Shown: positions 9,035 through 17,734, counted from the first letter of the stretch. The stretch: 64,000 nt of DNA from Acidovorax sp. CCYZU-2555 (GCF_018413525.1 NZ_JAHCDD010000002.1:1-64000); one strand, 5' to 3'. Notes: generated by a model not told the origin, from the sequence alone. Numbers and translations: made by a program.

Positions 9035-10003
9035 TCAGTCGGCCTTGATGCCTGCGGCGTCGATGACCTTCTTCCACTTCGCGGTGTCGCTGTCGATCAG
9101 CCTGGCCAGGTCCTGCTGGCTGCCGCCGCCGGGAACGATGCCCATGGCCGTCATCTGGGCGCGCACATCGGGCTCCTGCAGCGTCGCGTCCAGCGCCTTG
9201 TGCAGGATGGCCTGTACGTTCTTGGGCGTGGCCGACGGCACGACGAAAGCCGACCAGAAGATCATCTCGAAGCCCGGCACGCCCGATTCGGCGACCGTGG
9301 GCAGATCGGGGTACTCGGGCGAGCGCTGCAGCGTGGTGATGCCGATCGCGCGCATCTTGTTGGCCTTGACCAGGGGCAGGGCCTCGGGCATCAGGCCGAC
9401 CATCATCTGCAGCTGTCCGGCCATCAGGTCGGCGAGCGCGGGCGCGCCGCCCTTGTAGGGCACATGCAGCGCATCGGCGCCGATAGCGCGCTTGTACATT
9501 TCGGTCGCCAGATGGTTGGGCGTGCCGTTGCCGCCCGAGCCGTAGGCGGTTTCGGGGTGGGCCTTCAGGTAGGCCGGCAGTTCGGCCATGGTCTTCACGG
9601 GCACGCTGGGATGCACCACGAAGAGGCTGGGAATGGTCGCGGCCAGCACCAGCGGCGCGAAGTCCTTTTTCGGTGCGTAGGCGAGCTTGCTGTAGAGGCT
9701 GGGGTTGACCGTGAGGCCGGTCATGGTCGACAGAAAGATGATGTGGCCGTCGGGCGGCGACTGGGCGACGAAGGTCGAGGCAATGACTTCGCTGCCGCCG
9801 GGCTTGTTCTCGACGACCACGGGCTGGCCCAGCTTGGCGGCCAGCTTGGTGCCGACCAGGCGTGCGACCGCGTCGGTCGAGCCGCCCGCGGCGAACGGCA
9901 CGATGATGCGAATCGGCTTGCTCGGGAAGTCCGCCGCATGCGCGACGGACAGCAGGGGGGCGAGGGCCAGGGCCCCGACGCGGAGAATGGAAGTGAGTTT
10001 CAT
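9035..10003 (-). CDS. Bug/TctC-family periplasmic binding protein
   Basis: The 322-residue product has a signal peptide ending near VAHA-ADFP and the Bug-family signature FPSKPIRIIVPFAAGGSTDAVARL at its mature start. The family binds small carboxylates or amides in the periplasm for tripartite tricarboxylate transporters, or acts as a sensor. No TctA/TctB membrane genes lie nearby, which is the usual orphan situation in Burkholderiales. It sits between hyuB and the aldolase gene on the same strand, so the ligand is probably the substrate of this operon. Confidence 0.9.
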   Translation of the reverse strand: MKLTSILRVGALALAPLLSVAHAADFPSKPIRIIVPFAAGGSTDAVARLVGTKLAAKLGQPVVVENKPGGSEVIASTFVAQSPPDGHIIFLSTMTGLTVNPSLYSKLAYAPKKDFAPLVLAATIPSLFVVHPSVPVKTMAELPAYLKAHPETAYGSGGNGTPNHLATEMYKRAIGADALHVPYKGGAPALADLMAGQLQMMVGLMPEALPLVKANKMRAIGITTLQRSPEYPDLPTVAESGVPGFEMIFWSAFVVPSATPKNVQAILHKALDATLQEPDVRAQMTAMGIVPGGGSQQDLARLIDSDTAKWKKVIDAAGIKAD

Positions 10004-10105
10004 CGTGTAGTCCAGGAGGTGGAGAAATCGGCCCCGCCGAATGCATCAGTCGCGCTTGCAATGCCTCTTCACGAGGCATGTTTCGTGCCCGTCGAAGCCT
10101 GGGCT

Positions 10106-11668
10106 TCAACCGGGCGGAGTTCCCAGGCCGCCGCCGCCGGGCGTGCGTATCACCAGCGTTTGCCGCGGCTGTATCTGTTGCGCGCCCTTGCCGAGCATGG
10201 GCGTGCCGTCGGACAGGCCCACATAGCCCGCGGCGCCGGCCGCGCCGCCGTCGATGCCGCGCGGCGGGTAGTCGATGCGGTCGAAAGCCGCGAGCAGCGT
10301 GATGGCGCTGCCCGACACGTTCTCGATCAGCATGTCGACGCCGTCGCCGCCGCGCCATTCGCCCGCGCCGCCCGAGCCCTGGCGGATTTCCTTCTTCCAG
10401 AAGGTCAGCGGAATCGCCGACTCGAGCACTTCGACCGGCGTGCCGCGCACGCCGCTGGGGTAGGAAGTCACCGAAAGCCCGTTCTTGCCCGGGCGCGCGC
10501 CCGTGCCGCCGTTGGTCGTGACCGTGGTCGCGAACACCTTGCCGGCGTCGGTCATGCCTTGCAGGTTGATGTTCCACAGGCAGGACGCGCCTTCGGCCGG
10601 CACCTTTTCGGGCGCGAACTGGCGCAGGCAGCCGAACACCACGTCGGGCAGCATCTGGCCCAGCACATGGCGTATCGCCACGGGCGCGGGCCGCTGCGCA
10701 TTGAGAATGCAGATGTCGGGCGCCGAGACGGTGAACAGATCGAGCGAGCCCGAATTGTTCGGAATGCCGGGCATCAGTGCCGACATCAGCGCGAACGTGC
10801 TGTAGGCGCTCGCATAGGTCAGCGGCACGTTGATGCCGTATTCCGACGGTTCGGACGAGCCCGCGAAATCGACGTTGATGCTGCCGTCTTCCACCGTCAC
10901 GCAGGCCGCGAGGCGCACCGACTTGCGGTAGCCGTCGACTTCCATTTCGTAGCGGAACCGGCCGCGCGGCAGCTCGGCCAGGCGCGCCAGCGCGGTCGAG
11001 CGCGTGACGTCGCAGATGTAGTCGGACAGCGTCGCGATGTCGGGCAGAGCGAACTCCTGCAGCATGGAGCGCAGGCCGCGAATGCCGATCTCGTTGCTGT
11101 TGACCAGCGAGTAGATGTCGCCTTCGGTCTCGACGGGCAGCCGCGTGTTGGCCTTGATCACGTCCATCAGCAACAGGTTCATTTCGCCGCGCTCGGCGAG
11201 CTTCACGGGCGGCACGCAGAAGCCTTCCATGTAGACGTCGCGGCCGTCGGGGCCGTAGCCCATGCCGCCTACGTCCATCAGATGGCTGGTGCAGCACAGC
11301 AGCGCGACCAGACGGTCTTCATGGAATGCCGGCGTGACGACGACGAAGTCGTTGAGGTGGCCGGTGCCCATCCAGGGGTCGTTGGTGACGTAGATGTCGC
11401 CGGGGGCGATGGTCTCGATGGGGAAGTAGCGCAGGAAATGCTGCACCGACGCGGCCATGGTGTTCACATGGCCGGGCGTTCCCGTGACCGCCTGGGTGAT
11501 CATGCGGCCCTTGAGGTCGAAGATGCCGGTCGACAGATCGCCGCATTCGCGCACGATGGTGCTGAAGGACGTGCGCAGCAATGCCTGCGCCTGTTCCTCG
11601 ACGATCGCCAGCAGGCGGCTCCACTGCACCTGCATGCGCAGCTTGTTCAGTCCTTGATCGGTGCTCAT
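10106..11668 (-). CDS. hyuB: Hydantoinase B / oxoprolinase B subunit
   Basis: The 520-residue product is the beta subunit of the ATP-dependent hydantoinase/5-oxoprolinase family. Signatures include SFSTIVRECGDLS, GDIYVTNDPWMGTGHLNDF near residue 95-115, and a Gly-rich end RTPGGGGLG. With HyuA it hydrolyses a cyclic amide (hydantoin, lactam or 5-oxoproline type) at the cost of ATP. Caprolactamase and acetone carboxylase subunits are relatives. The start overlaps the hyuA stop by 4 bp (ATGA), so the two are translationally coupled. Exact substrate is not deducible. Confidence 0.92.
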   Translation of the reverse strand: MSTDQGLNKLRMQVQWSRLLAIVEEQAQALLRTSFSTIVRECGDLSTGIFDLKGRMITQAVTGTPGHVNTMAASVQHFLRYFPIETIAPGDIYVTNDPWMGTGHLNDFVVVTPAFHEDRLVALLCCTSHLMDVGGMGYGPDGRDVYMEGFCVPPVKLAERGEMNLLLMDVIKANTRLPVETEGDIYSLVNSNEIGIRGLRSMLQEFALPDIATLSDYICDVTRSTALARLAELPRGRFRYEMEVDGYRKSVRLAACVTVEDGSINVDFAGSSEPSEYGINVPLTYASAYSTFALMSALMPGIPNNSGSLDLFTVSAPDICILNAQRPAPVAIRHVLGQMLPDVVFGCLRQFAPEKVPAEGASCLWNINLQGMTDAGKVFATTVTTNGGTGARPGKNGLSVTSYPSGVRGTPVEVLESAIPLTFWKKEIRQGSGGAGEWRGGDGVDMLIENVSGSAITLLAAFDRIDYPPRGIDGGAAGAAGYVGLSDGTPMLGKGAQQIQPRQTLVIRTPGGGGLGTPPG

Positions 11669-13770
11669 GCCGTGATCTCCGTTTCGTCAATGATTACGTA
11701 GCGCTCGGCGACCACCTGGGCCGTATAGCCGGCCGGCAGCAGCAGCGTGGTGGATTCGTCGTCGAGCAGCGCCGGGCCGGCGAAATGCGCGCCGACCGCA
11801 AGATCGGGGCGCCAGAACACCGGCACATGTTCGAACTCGCCGCCGCCGTCGGCCAGCAGCTGGCGCGTTCCGGCGCGGGTCGCGGCCTGGCGTGCGCCGG
11901 TCGCGGCCAGCGGCGCGACTTCGGCCGTCGCGCCTATCAGGCTCACGGTCCAGGTCACGACTTCGATCTGCGCGTCGGGAATCACGCGGCCGTAAAGCGC
12001 CTTGTATTGGGTCTCGAACCATTGGCGCAGCTGCACTTCGGCCTGGGCATCGAGCGCCGCCGTGGGCAGTTCGACCAGCACTTCATGGCCCTGGCCCATG
12101 TAGCGCATGTAGGCGCGGCGCACGACACGGTGCTCGGCGGCGTTCGCGTCCTGACCGGCCGTGACCACGGCCCGGCCTTCGTCTTCCATCGCCTGCAGCA
12201 GCGCCTGGGCGCGCGCATGGTCGAAGCCCGCGACCGGCATGCAGTGGCTGCGCACCAGTTCGTATTTCATGGGCGCGAGCAGAAAGCCCACGGCCGAGCC
12301 CACGCCCGCGTTGGGCGGCAGGATGATCTGGCGAATGCCCAGCTTGCGCGCCACCGCGACCGCATGCACCGGCGCCGCGCCGCCGAAGGCCACCATCGAG
12401 AACTTCGCCAGGTCCTTGCCGCATTCGCTGGCATGCACGCGCGCCGCGTTCGCCATGTTTTCCTCCACGCGCTGCGACACGCCCAGCGCCGCGATGTGGG
12501 CCGCGCAGTCAAGCCGTGCGCCCAGCGTGCGCGCAATCGCCGCCGACGCCGCCGCGGTGTCGAGCGCGATCGTGCCGCCCGCGAAGTTGTGCGCGTCGAG
12601 CCGGCCCAGCACCAGGTTGGAGTCGGTGACCGTGGGGCGCGTGCCGCCGTTCGGATAGCAGGCCGGGCCGGGCACGGAGCTTGCGCTTTCGGGGCCCACG
12701 GTGATGTTGTCGAACATGCCTATGTCGCACAGAGAGCCGCCGCCGGCGCTGATCTCCACCATGTCGATCACGGGAATGCGCAGCGGCAGGCCGCTGCCCT
12801 TGCGAAAGCCCGAGGCGCGGTCGACTTCGAAGCTGCGCGAAGTGTGGGGCTCGAAGTCGTCGATGAACGACACCTTGGCCGTGGTGCCGCCCATGTCGAA
12901 GGCCAGCACGTTCTGGCGCTCGCACAGCCGCGCCACATGCGCGGCGAGAATGGCGCCACCGGCCGGGCCGCTTTCGACCAGGCGGATGGGGAATTCCATC
13001 GCCGAGCGCAGCGTCGTGAGGCCGCCGCCCGAAGTCATCAGATAGGTCGGGCAGCGAAAGCCCTGCTCGACCAGTTCCTGCTCCAGCCGCTGCAGGTAGC
13101 CGGCCATGATGGGCTTGACGTAGGCGTTGGCCGCCGTGGTCGAGCAGCGCTCGTATTCGCGCACTTCGGGGCAGACCTCGGACGACAGCGAGACAAACCA
13201 GTCGGGGTGGTGTTCGGCGATGATCTGCGCGACGCGGCGTTCGTGCGCGGCATTGGCATAGCCGTGAATGAAACAGATCGCGACGCTGCGAATGCCCAGC
13301 GCGTCTATGCGTTCCATCAGCGCATGCACCGCGGCTTCGTCGAGCGGGCGCAGCACTTCGCCCGCGGCGCTCATGCGTTCGGGCAGCGTGAAGCACAGCT
13401 CGGGCGCAATCAGCGGCGCGACCTTCTCGATGAAGATGTCGTACTGGTCGAAACGGCCTTCGTCGCCAATGCTCAGGATGTCGCGAAAGCCTTCGGTGCC
13501 GATCAGCGCGCAGCGCGCGCCGCGGCGCTCGAGAATGGCGTTGGTCGCCAGCGTCGTGCCGTGCACGAAGATGTCGACCATTTCGGGCGCTATGCCCATG
13601 TCGCGCATCATCTGCAGGCTGCCGTCGATCACGGCGCGCTCGGGCTGGGCCGGCGTGGTCAGCACCTTGCGGGCGTGCATTTCGCCGTCGATGCTGAGCA
13701 CGATATCGGTGAACGTGCCGCCGATGTCGGTGGCCCATCGGATATTCTTGCGGGGCGTTGGGGAATTCAT
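11665..13770 (-). CDS. hyuA: Hydantoinase A / oxoprolinase A subunit
   Basis: The 701-residue subunit carries the actin/ASKHA-fold ATPase. ATP-binding motifs are TDIGGTFTDIVL at the N-terminus and LAFDMGGTTAKVSFI near residue 285. Other family marks are HGTTLATNAILER and LVESGPAGGA. It couples ATP hydrolysis to opening a cyclic amide together with HyuB. Length fits the short HyuA form (about 680-700), not the fused eukaryotic oxoprolinase. It is separated by 23 bp from the upstream HD-domain gene and overlaps hyuB by 4 bp, which places it firmly in one operon. Confidence 0.93.
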   Translation of the reverse strand: MNSPTPRKNIRWATDIGGTFTDIVLSIDGEMHARKVLTTPAQPERAVIDGSLQMMRDMGIAPEMVDIFVHGTTLATNAILERRGARCALIGTEGFRDILSIGDEGRFDQYDIFIEKVAPLIAPELCFTLPERMSAAGEVLRPLDEAAVHALMERIDALGIRSVAICFIHGYANAAHERRVAQIIAEHHPDWFVSLSSEVCPEVREYERCSTTAANAYVKPIMAGYLQRLEQELVEQGFRCPTYLMTSGGGLTTLRSAMEFPIRLVESGPAGGAILAAHVARLCERQNVLAFDMGGTTAKVSFIDDFEPHTSRSFEVDRASGFRKGSGLPLRIPVIDMVEISAGGGSLCDIGMFDNITVGPESASSVPGPACYPNGGTRPTVTDSNLVLGRLDAHNFAGGTIALDTAAASAAIARTLGARLDCAAHIAALGVSQRVEENMANAARVHASECGKDLAKFSMVAFGGAAPVHAVAVARKLGIRQIILPPNAGVGSAVGFLLAPMKYELVRSHCMPVAGFDHARAQALLQAMEDEGRAVVTAGQDANAAEHRVVRRAYMRYMGQGHEVLVELPTAALDAQAEVQLRQWFETQYKALYGRVIPDAQIEVVTWTVSLIGATAEVAPLAATGARQAATRAGTRQLLADGGGEFEHVPVFWRPDLAVGAHFAGPALLDDESTTLLLPAGYTAQVVAERYVIIDETEITA

Positions 13771-13793
13771 GGATTACATGTCCTGATGATTAT

Positions 13794-14345
13794 CTAGACC
13801 GTGGGCTGGGCCAGGAATATCTTGTTCACATACGGAACAAAGAATTCGAGAGGCAGGGTTTCATAATCCGGGTCAAATGAGTTCTGGTCCCATTCGTCGC
13901 AGAATTTCTCCGCGGAATCAAAATAGCGGTGACCGCGAAACTCTTCGCGTGCATGCTGGTTGCGGCCAATATGGTGCCAGTAATAGAATCCCTGAAATAC
14001 ACCGTGGTGGCGCACCACCCAGAAGATTTCTTCCGAAACAAACGGCTTGAGAATTTCGGCGGCCACGACCGAATGGTTGTCTGGCGCGATCACATCGCCC
14101 ATGTCGTGCAGCAGCGCGGCGACAATCCATTCGTCGGAAGCTCCCGAGCGGTAGGCGCGGGTCGCGGTCTGCAGCACATGGTCGAGCCGGGAAATCTGGT
14201 AGCCGCCATCGTCATCGGCCAGCATTTTCAGCAGCTTCAATATGCGGTCGGGCAAGGTCTTGCTGTATTCCTCGTCCAGATCGCTCAATAACTTGAACTC
14301 CGCGGGGCTACCGTTTTTCATCGCGGTAAAATTCACTTTTTGCAT
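13794..14345 (-). CDS. HD-domain protein, predicted PhnZ/MIOX-like di-iron oxygenase
   Basis: Using the ATG at 14345 (good AAGGTGGAG upstream; a GTG at 14354 is possible) the product has 183 residues. The metal-site pattern is His56 (RLDHVLQ), His80-Asp81 (ALLHDMGD), His91 (DNHSVV), His113 or His114 (VRHHGVF) and Asp153 (DEWDQ), with Tyr49 ahead of His56. The same order and similar spacing of six ligands is known from PhnZ, a mixed-valent di-iron oxygenase, and the HHGVFQGFYYW stretch recalls myo-inositol oxygenase. Most HD proteins are phosphohydrolases, so oxygenase activity is a prediction. As first gene of the hyuAB operon and divergent from a LysR gene, it probably acts first or last in the catabolic pathway. 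Confidence 0.7.
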   Translation of the reverse strand: MQKVNFTAMKNGSPAEFKLLSDLDEEYSKTLPDRILKLLKMLADDDGGYQISRLDHVLQTATRAYRSGASDEWIVAALLHDMGDVIAPDNHSVVAAEILKPFVSEEIFWVVRHHGVFQGFYYWHHIGRNQHAREEFRGHRYFDSAEKFCDEWDQNSFDPDYETLPLEFFVPYVNKIFLAQPTV

Positions 14346-14390
14346 TGTCTCCACCTTGGTAAGAAGTGCGCCTTCGTGAGCGGACTTATT

Positions 14391-14452
14391 CCTGAATAAA
14401 ATCCGGATTTCGCTGCGAATCGAATCGCAGTGGTATCGGGATTTATTCTGGG
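14391..14452. promoter_or_regulatory. Probable LysR operator/divergent control region
   Basis: In the 279-bp divergent gap lies a core dyad CTGCGA-N6-TCGCAG (14413-14430). It is nested in a 62-bp imperfect palindrome whose outer arms share AATAAAATCC / GGGATTTATT. This is the size and placement expected for the recognition and activation sites of the neighbouring LysR protein. Functional assignment is inference. Confidence 0.5.
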
Positions 14453-14624
14453 TTTTTTACAAAACGGTGACAACCAATAAAAAACATGGGCTAGGGCAAG
14501 CGCAGGTTTGCGCCGGCTGCCTGAGGGCAGGCGCTGGTTTACGAGCATGCGCCGCGGCCCCTGTGCGCACTGGCCTGCGGCATACTTCTTGCGTTGCCTG
14601 CGTGTGCAGATTTCAACCCTTCCC

Positions 14625-15602
14625 ATGCGTCACCGACTTCCTCCTCTCAACACCTTGCGGGTCTTCGAGGCCATCTACCGCCGGGGATCGATACGCCAGG
14701 CCGCCGACGAGCTGTGCCTGACGCCGCAGGCCGTGAGCCAGCAGCTCAAGCTGCTCGAGTCGTCACTGGGGCAGGAGCTGTTCGAGCGCAACATCCGCAG
14801 CCTCACGCCCACGCCGGCCGCGCACCTGCTGTACGAGCCCGTGAAGCAGGGTTTCGATTCGCTCGCCAAGGGCGTGCTCGCGGTGACCGACAAGGACGCG
14901 CGCCGCACTCTGGTGCTGCATGTCAGCCCGTACTTCGCGACCCAGTACCTGATTCGCAACCTGGGCCACTTCAAGGCCGAGTTCCCCGATATCGACGTGC
15001 GCATGCTGGTGGGCGTGGAGATGCCCGACCTGCAGCAGCAGGGCATAGACGCTGCCATCCATTGGGGCTATGGCGGCATTCCGCTGCTGTCGGAGACGCC
15101 GCTGGTCGAAGACCTCAAGGTGCTGGTCGCGGCGCCGTCGCTGCTCGCGCGCCTGCCGGTGAACATGCCAGAAGATCTGCTGAAGCATTCGCTGGTGCTG
15201 CCCCTGGCCGAAAACACGCTGTGGCAGGACACGCTCGAATTGCTGGGCCTGCGCCAGACCAACCAGCAGCCCGCGCTGCAACTGCACACCCATGACGCCA
15301 TGCTCGAAGCCATGCTCGCGGGCCTGGGCATAGGCCATATTTCCTACCTCGACGCGCTCGCGCACATCCAGGCCGGCAGCCTGGTCGCGCCGTTCGGCGT
15401 AGACCTGCTCAAGCAGTTGCCGCTGGAGAAGTCGCCGCGCTTTTTCCTCTATTACCGGCCGGACCGCAAGAACTATCCCGTGCTCAAGCGCTTCTCGGAA
15501 TGGCTGCAGAGCGATGTCTGCCGGCCCGAAGTGATAGGTTTCGAGTCGCGCTGCCGCGTGGAGCCGGAACGCGTCAGCGATCTCGACGCGCGCGCAGCGT
15601 GA
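14625..15602 (+). CDS. LysR-family transcriptional regulator (GcvA-like)
   Basis: The 325-residue regulator has an N-terminal winged helix (PPLNTLRVFEAIYRRGSIRQAADEL, then TPQAVSQQLKLLE) and a C-terminal periplasmic-binding-like effector domain. The ATG at 14625 gives the standard LysR start. Upstream in-frame codons to 14508 lack homology-like sequence. It is transcribed away from the HD-oxygenase/hyuAB operon, the classic arrangement for a LysR activator controlling its divergent neighbour and itself. The effector is probably an intermediate of that pathway. The 3' end overlaps the DMT exporter gene tail to tail by 29 bp. Confidence 0.9.
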   Translation: MRHRLPPLNTLRVFEAIYRRGSIRQAADELCLTPQAVSQQLKLLESSLGQELFERNIRSLTPTPAAHLLYEPVKQGFDSLAKGVLAVTDKDARRTLVLHVSPYFATQYLIRNLGHFKAEFPDIDVRMLVGVEMPDLQQQGIDAAIHWGYGGIPLLSETPLVEDLKVLVAAPSLLARLPVNMPEDLLKHSLVLPLAENTLWQDTLELLGLRQTNQQPALQLHTHDAMLEAMLAGLGIGHISYLDALAHIQAGSLVAPFGVDLLKQLPLEKSPRFFLYYRPDRKNYPVLKRFSEWLQSDVCRPEVIGFESRCRVEPERVSDLDARAA

Positions 15603-16464
15603 TGCACACCAGGCAGGCAAAGATCAGCGCCACGCCGACCCAGCCCTGCGCCGGCAGCCGCTCGCCGACGATCAGCGCGGCCAGTCCCGCGGCGACCACG
15701 GGCTCGACCAGCGTGATCGCCGTCGCGCTGCTCGCGGGAATGCGCGCCAGCCCGTAGCCGAAGCAGACATAGCCCAGAAACATGGGCACCAGCGCCATGT
15801 AGATGCCCACGGCCGCGTTGTTCCAGGAGGCGAGGAAAGGCGCGCCGGTGGCGAACAGCACCGGCATCAGCAGCAGCCCGCCCAGGCCGAACATCGCGCC
15901 CATCGCGGCGCGCGGCGCTATGCCGCGCTGCATCAGCCGGCGCGCGGCCCACGAATACAGCGCATAGGTCAGCCCGGCGAGCAGGCCCAGCAGCACGCCG
16001 CTCATGACCGAAGGCGCGGGCGTGCCATGGCCCGTGCCTTCGGCAAAGCACAGCAGGCCCATGCCGATCACGCCCAGCGCCGCGCCCACGGCCCAGCGCC
16101 GGCTGACGCGCGTGCCATCGAGAACCATTTCCAGCGCGGCCGAAAACAGCGGCGCCGAGCCTATCGACACCACGGTGCCTATGGTCACGCCGGCCAGGCG
16201 CATGGAGCCGTAGAACGCCAGCGGATAGACCGCGACCGCGAGCGCGCCCAGCAGCAGCCAAGGCCACTGCGCGCGCAAGGCCGCGCGGGCGCGCGCCATG
16301 GGCCGCAGCGCCAGCGCTGCCTGCAGCAGCCCGCCTATGCCCATGGCCGCCGCGCCTATCGCGGCCGCGCCCACTTCGGGCGCGAAAGTCGCGGCCACGC
16401 CTGTCGTTCCCCACAGCAGCGAGGCCAGCAAGATGCTGGCAATGCCCCAGAGATGGGGCGTCAT
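15574..16464 (-). CDS. EamA/DMT-superfamily transporter
   Basis: The 296-residue inner-membrane protein shows about ten hydrophobic segments in two EamA repeats, beginning IASILLASLLWGTTG and ending near VALIFACLVCITL with a basic tail. The superfamily mostly exports metabolites, amino acids or drugs by proton antiport. The substrate is unknown. It overlaps the upstream tetR gene by 4 bp (ATGA), so it is the likely regulated target of that repressor. Its 3' end overlaps the lysR 3' end by 29 bp on the opposite strand. Confidence 0.88.
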   Translation of the reverse strand: MTPHLWGIASILLASLLWGTTGVAATFAPEVGAAAIGAAAMGIGGLLQAALALRPMARARAALRAQWPWLLLGALAVAVYPLAFYGSMRLAGVTIGTVVSIGSAPLFSAALEMVLDGTRVSRRWAVGAALGVIGMGLLCFAEGTGHGTPAPSVMSGVLLGLLAGLTYALYSWAARRLMQRGIAPRAAMGAMFGLGGLLLMPVLFATGAPFLASWNNAAVGIYMALVPMFLGYVCFGYGLARIPASSATAITLVEPVVAAGLAALIVGERLPAQGWVGVALIFACLVCITLRARRDR

Positions 16465-17060
16465 TTCGCTTCCAGCATCGACGCCGCGATGGCCCTGGCC
16501 TGCTGCACGCAGTCGCTGCGGCCTTCGAGGCCGGCGCGCGCCATCGCGCCTTCGAGCAGGAACGACAGATGCCTTGCGAGCTGCGCGGCGCGCTGCGCAT
16601 CGGCGGGCAGCAGTTCGCCGAGATGGGTGCGCAACAGCGTCTCGACTTCCTCCTTGTGGCTGCGCACCGCGGCGCGGCCGTCGTCACCGGCCTGCAGTTC
16701 GGCCGCCGCGTTCAGCAGCCCGCAGCCGCGAAAGCCGCGTTCATAGGCATGCTCGGCGTGGTCGGCATAGGCATCGAAGATCGACAGCACGCGCGCCGCC
16801 GGCCCCTGCGCCTGCTGCAGCCGCGCGGCATACAGCGACAGCCATTCGGCATGGCGGATGCGCAGGTATGCAGCGACCAGCTCGGCCTTGGAGTCGAAGT
16901 TGTTGTAGAGGCTTTTCTTGGCGACGCCGGCTCTTTTGACGATGGCGTCTATGCCCGTCGCGGCAATGCCGTCGTTGTAGAACAAGGTCGCGGCCGCGGC
17001 CAGCAAACGGTCATGCGCGCTGATTTTTTCGGTGGAGGAGGTGAGCATCGTGGACGCCAT
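16461..17060 (-). CDS. TetR-family transcriptional regulator
   Basis: The 199-residue protein has an N-terminal TetR helix-turn-helix (LLAAAATLFYNDGIAATGIDAIVKRAGVAKKSLYNNF pattern, residues about 18-55). Its C-terminal ligand domain includes ERGFRGCGLLNAAAE. It is translationally coupled to the EamA transporter gene, so it probably represses that exporter and itself. A 28-bp perfect-arm palindrome sits six bases upstream of the start codon. No clear Shine-Dalgarno sequence precedes either possible ATG (17060 or 17048), so a leaderless or very short leader transcript is possible. Confidence 0.9.
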   Translation of the reverse strand: MASTMLTSSTEKISAHDRLLAAAATLFYNDGIAATGIDAIVKRAGVAKKSLYNNFDSKAELVAAYLRIRHAEWLSLYAARLQQAQGPAARVLSIFDAYADHAEHAYERGFRGCGLLNAAAELQAGDDGRAAVRSHKEEVETLLRTHLGELLPADAQRAAQLARHLSFLLEGAMARAGLEGRSDCVQQARAIAASMLEAK

Positions 17061-17066
17061 CAGGTA

Positions 17067-17094
17067 AAAGTAGGTAGACCAGTATACCTACTTT
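17067..17094. promoter_or_regulatory. Palindromic operator upstream of tetR-eamA
   Basis: Perfect 10-bp arms (AAAGTAGGTA / TACCTACTTT) flank an 8-nt spacer. The site ends six bases before the tetR start codon. Size, symmetry and position match a TetR-dimer operator for autoregulation. Confidence 0.7.
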
Positions 17095-17158
17095 CATGGC
17101 AAGCGAATCACCGCTGTCTTGCGCGCGCAGGCCGCGGCTCACGACGCGCCGCTGGAAA

Positions 17159-17734
17159 TCATGGAGCGGTCACTTGTGCGCGCCGAAAGCACGACGCCGC
17201 GTGGTCATCGACCATGCCCACGGCCTGCATCCAGGCGTGAACGATGGTCGGCCCGACAAACTTGAAGCCGCGGCGCTTCATGTCCTTGGAGATCAGCGCC
17301 GACATCTCGGTCTGCGTGGCATTGCCCGAGTTGGGCAAGGTCTGGCCCTGGGTGAACGACCAGCAGTAGTCGGCGAAGTCTTCGCCGCGCGCCTGCATCT
17401 CGAGATAGATCTGCGCGCCGCGAATCGTCGCCTCGATCTTCGCGCGCGCACGCACGATGCCCGCATCGCCCATCAGGCGTTCTATGTCCTGCGCGCCAAA
17501 GGCCGCCACGGCCTGCGGGTCGAAGTCGGCGAAGGCCGCGCGAAAAGCTTCGCGCTTGCGCAAAATGATTTCCCACGAGAGCCCGGCTTGAAAGCCTTCG
17601 AGCATCAGCGTCTCCCAGAGCATGCGTGAATCGCGCAGCGGCACACCCCATTCGGTGTCGTGGTAATGCTGCATCAGCGGATCGGCGCCCGCCCAGGCGC
17701 AGCGGGAAATCGGAGTCATGGGTGTTTGGGTCAT
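17159..17734 (-). CDS. tag: DNA-3-methyladenine glycosylase I
   Basis: The 191-residue base-excision repair enzyme removes 3-methyladenine from DNA. It begins with the zinc-site cysteine in CAWAG, followed by YHDTEWGVP. The second half of the zinc site is DHAASCF near the C-terminus. The conserved FQAGLSWEIILRKREAFR segment contributes to base recognition. Length matches E. coli Tag (187). Its start codon overlaps the stop codon of a truncated VOC gene by 4 bp (ATGA), showing it was once translated from a longer operon. Confidence 0.95.
   Translation of the reverse strand: MTQTPMTPISRCAWAGADPLMQHYHDTEWGVPLRDSRMLWETLMLEGFQAGLSWEIILRKREAFRAAFADFDPQAVAAFGAQDIERLMGDAGIVRARAKIEATIRGAQIYLEMQARGEDFADYCWSFTQGQTLPNSGNATQTEMSALISKDMKRRGFKFVGPTIVHAWMQAVGMVDDHAASCFRRAQVTAP

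Noticed and set aside
8444-13797. Plus-strand open frames of 1085 and 738 codons across the hyuAB region.
   Set aside because: They are low-complexity His/Arg/Ala-rich antisense translations of hyuA, hyuB, the binding protein and aldolase genes, all of which have clear family motifs on the minus strand.
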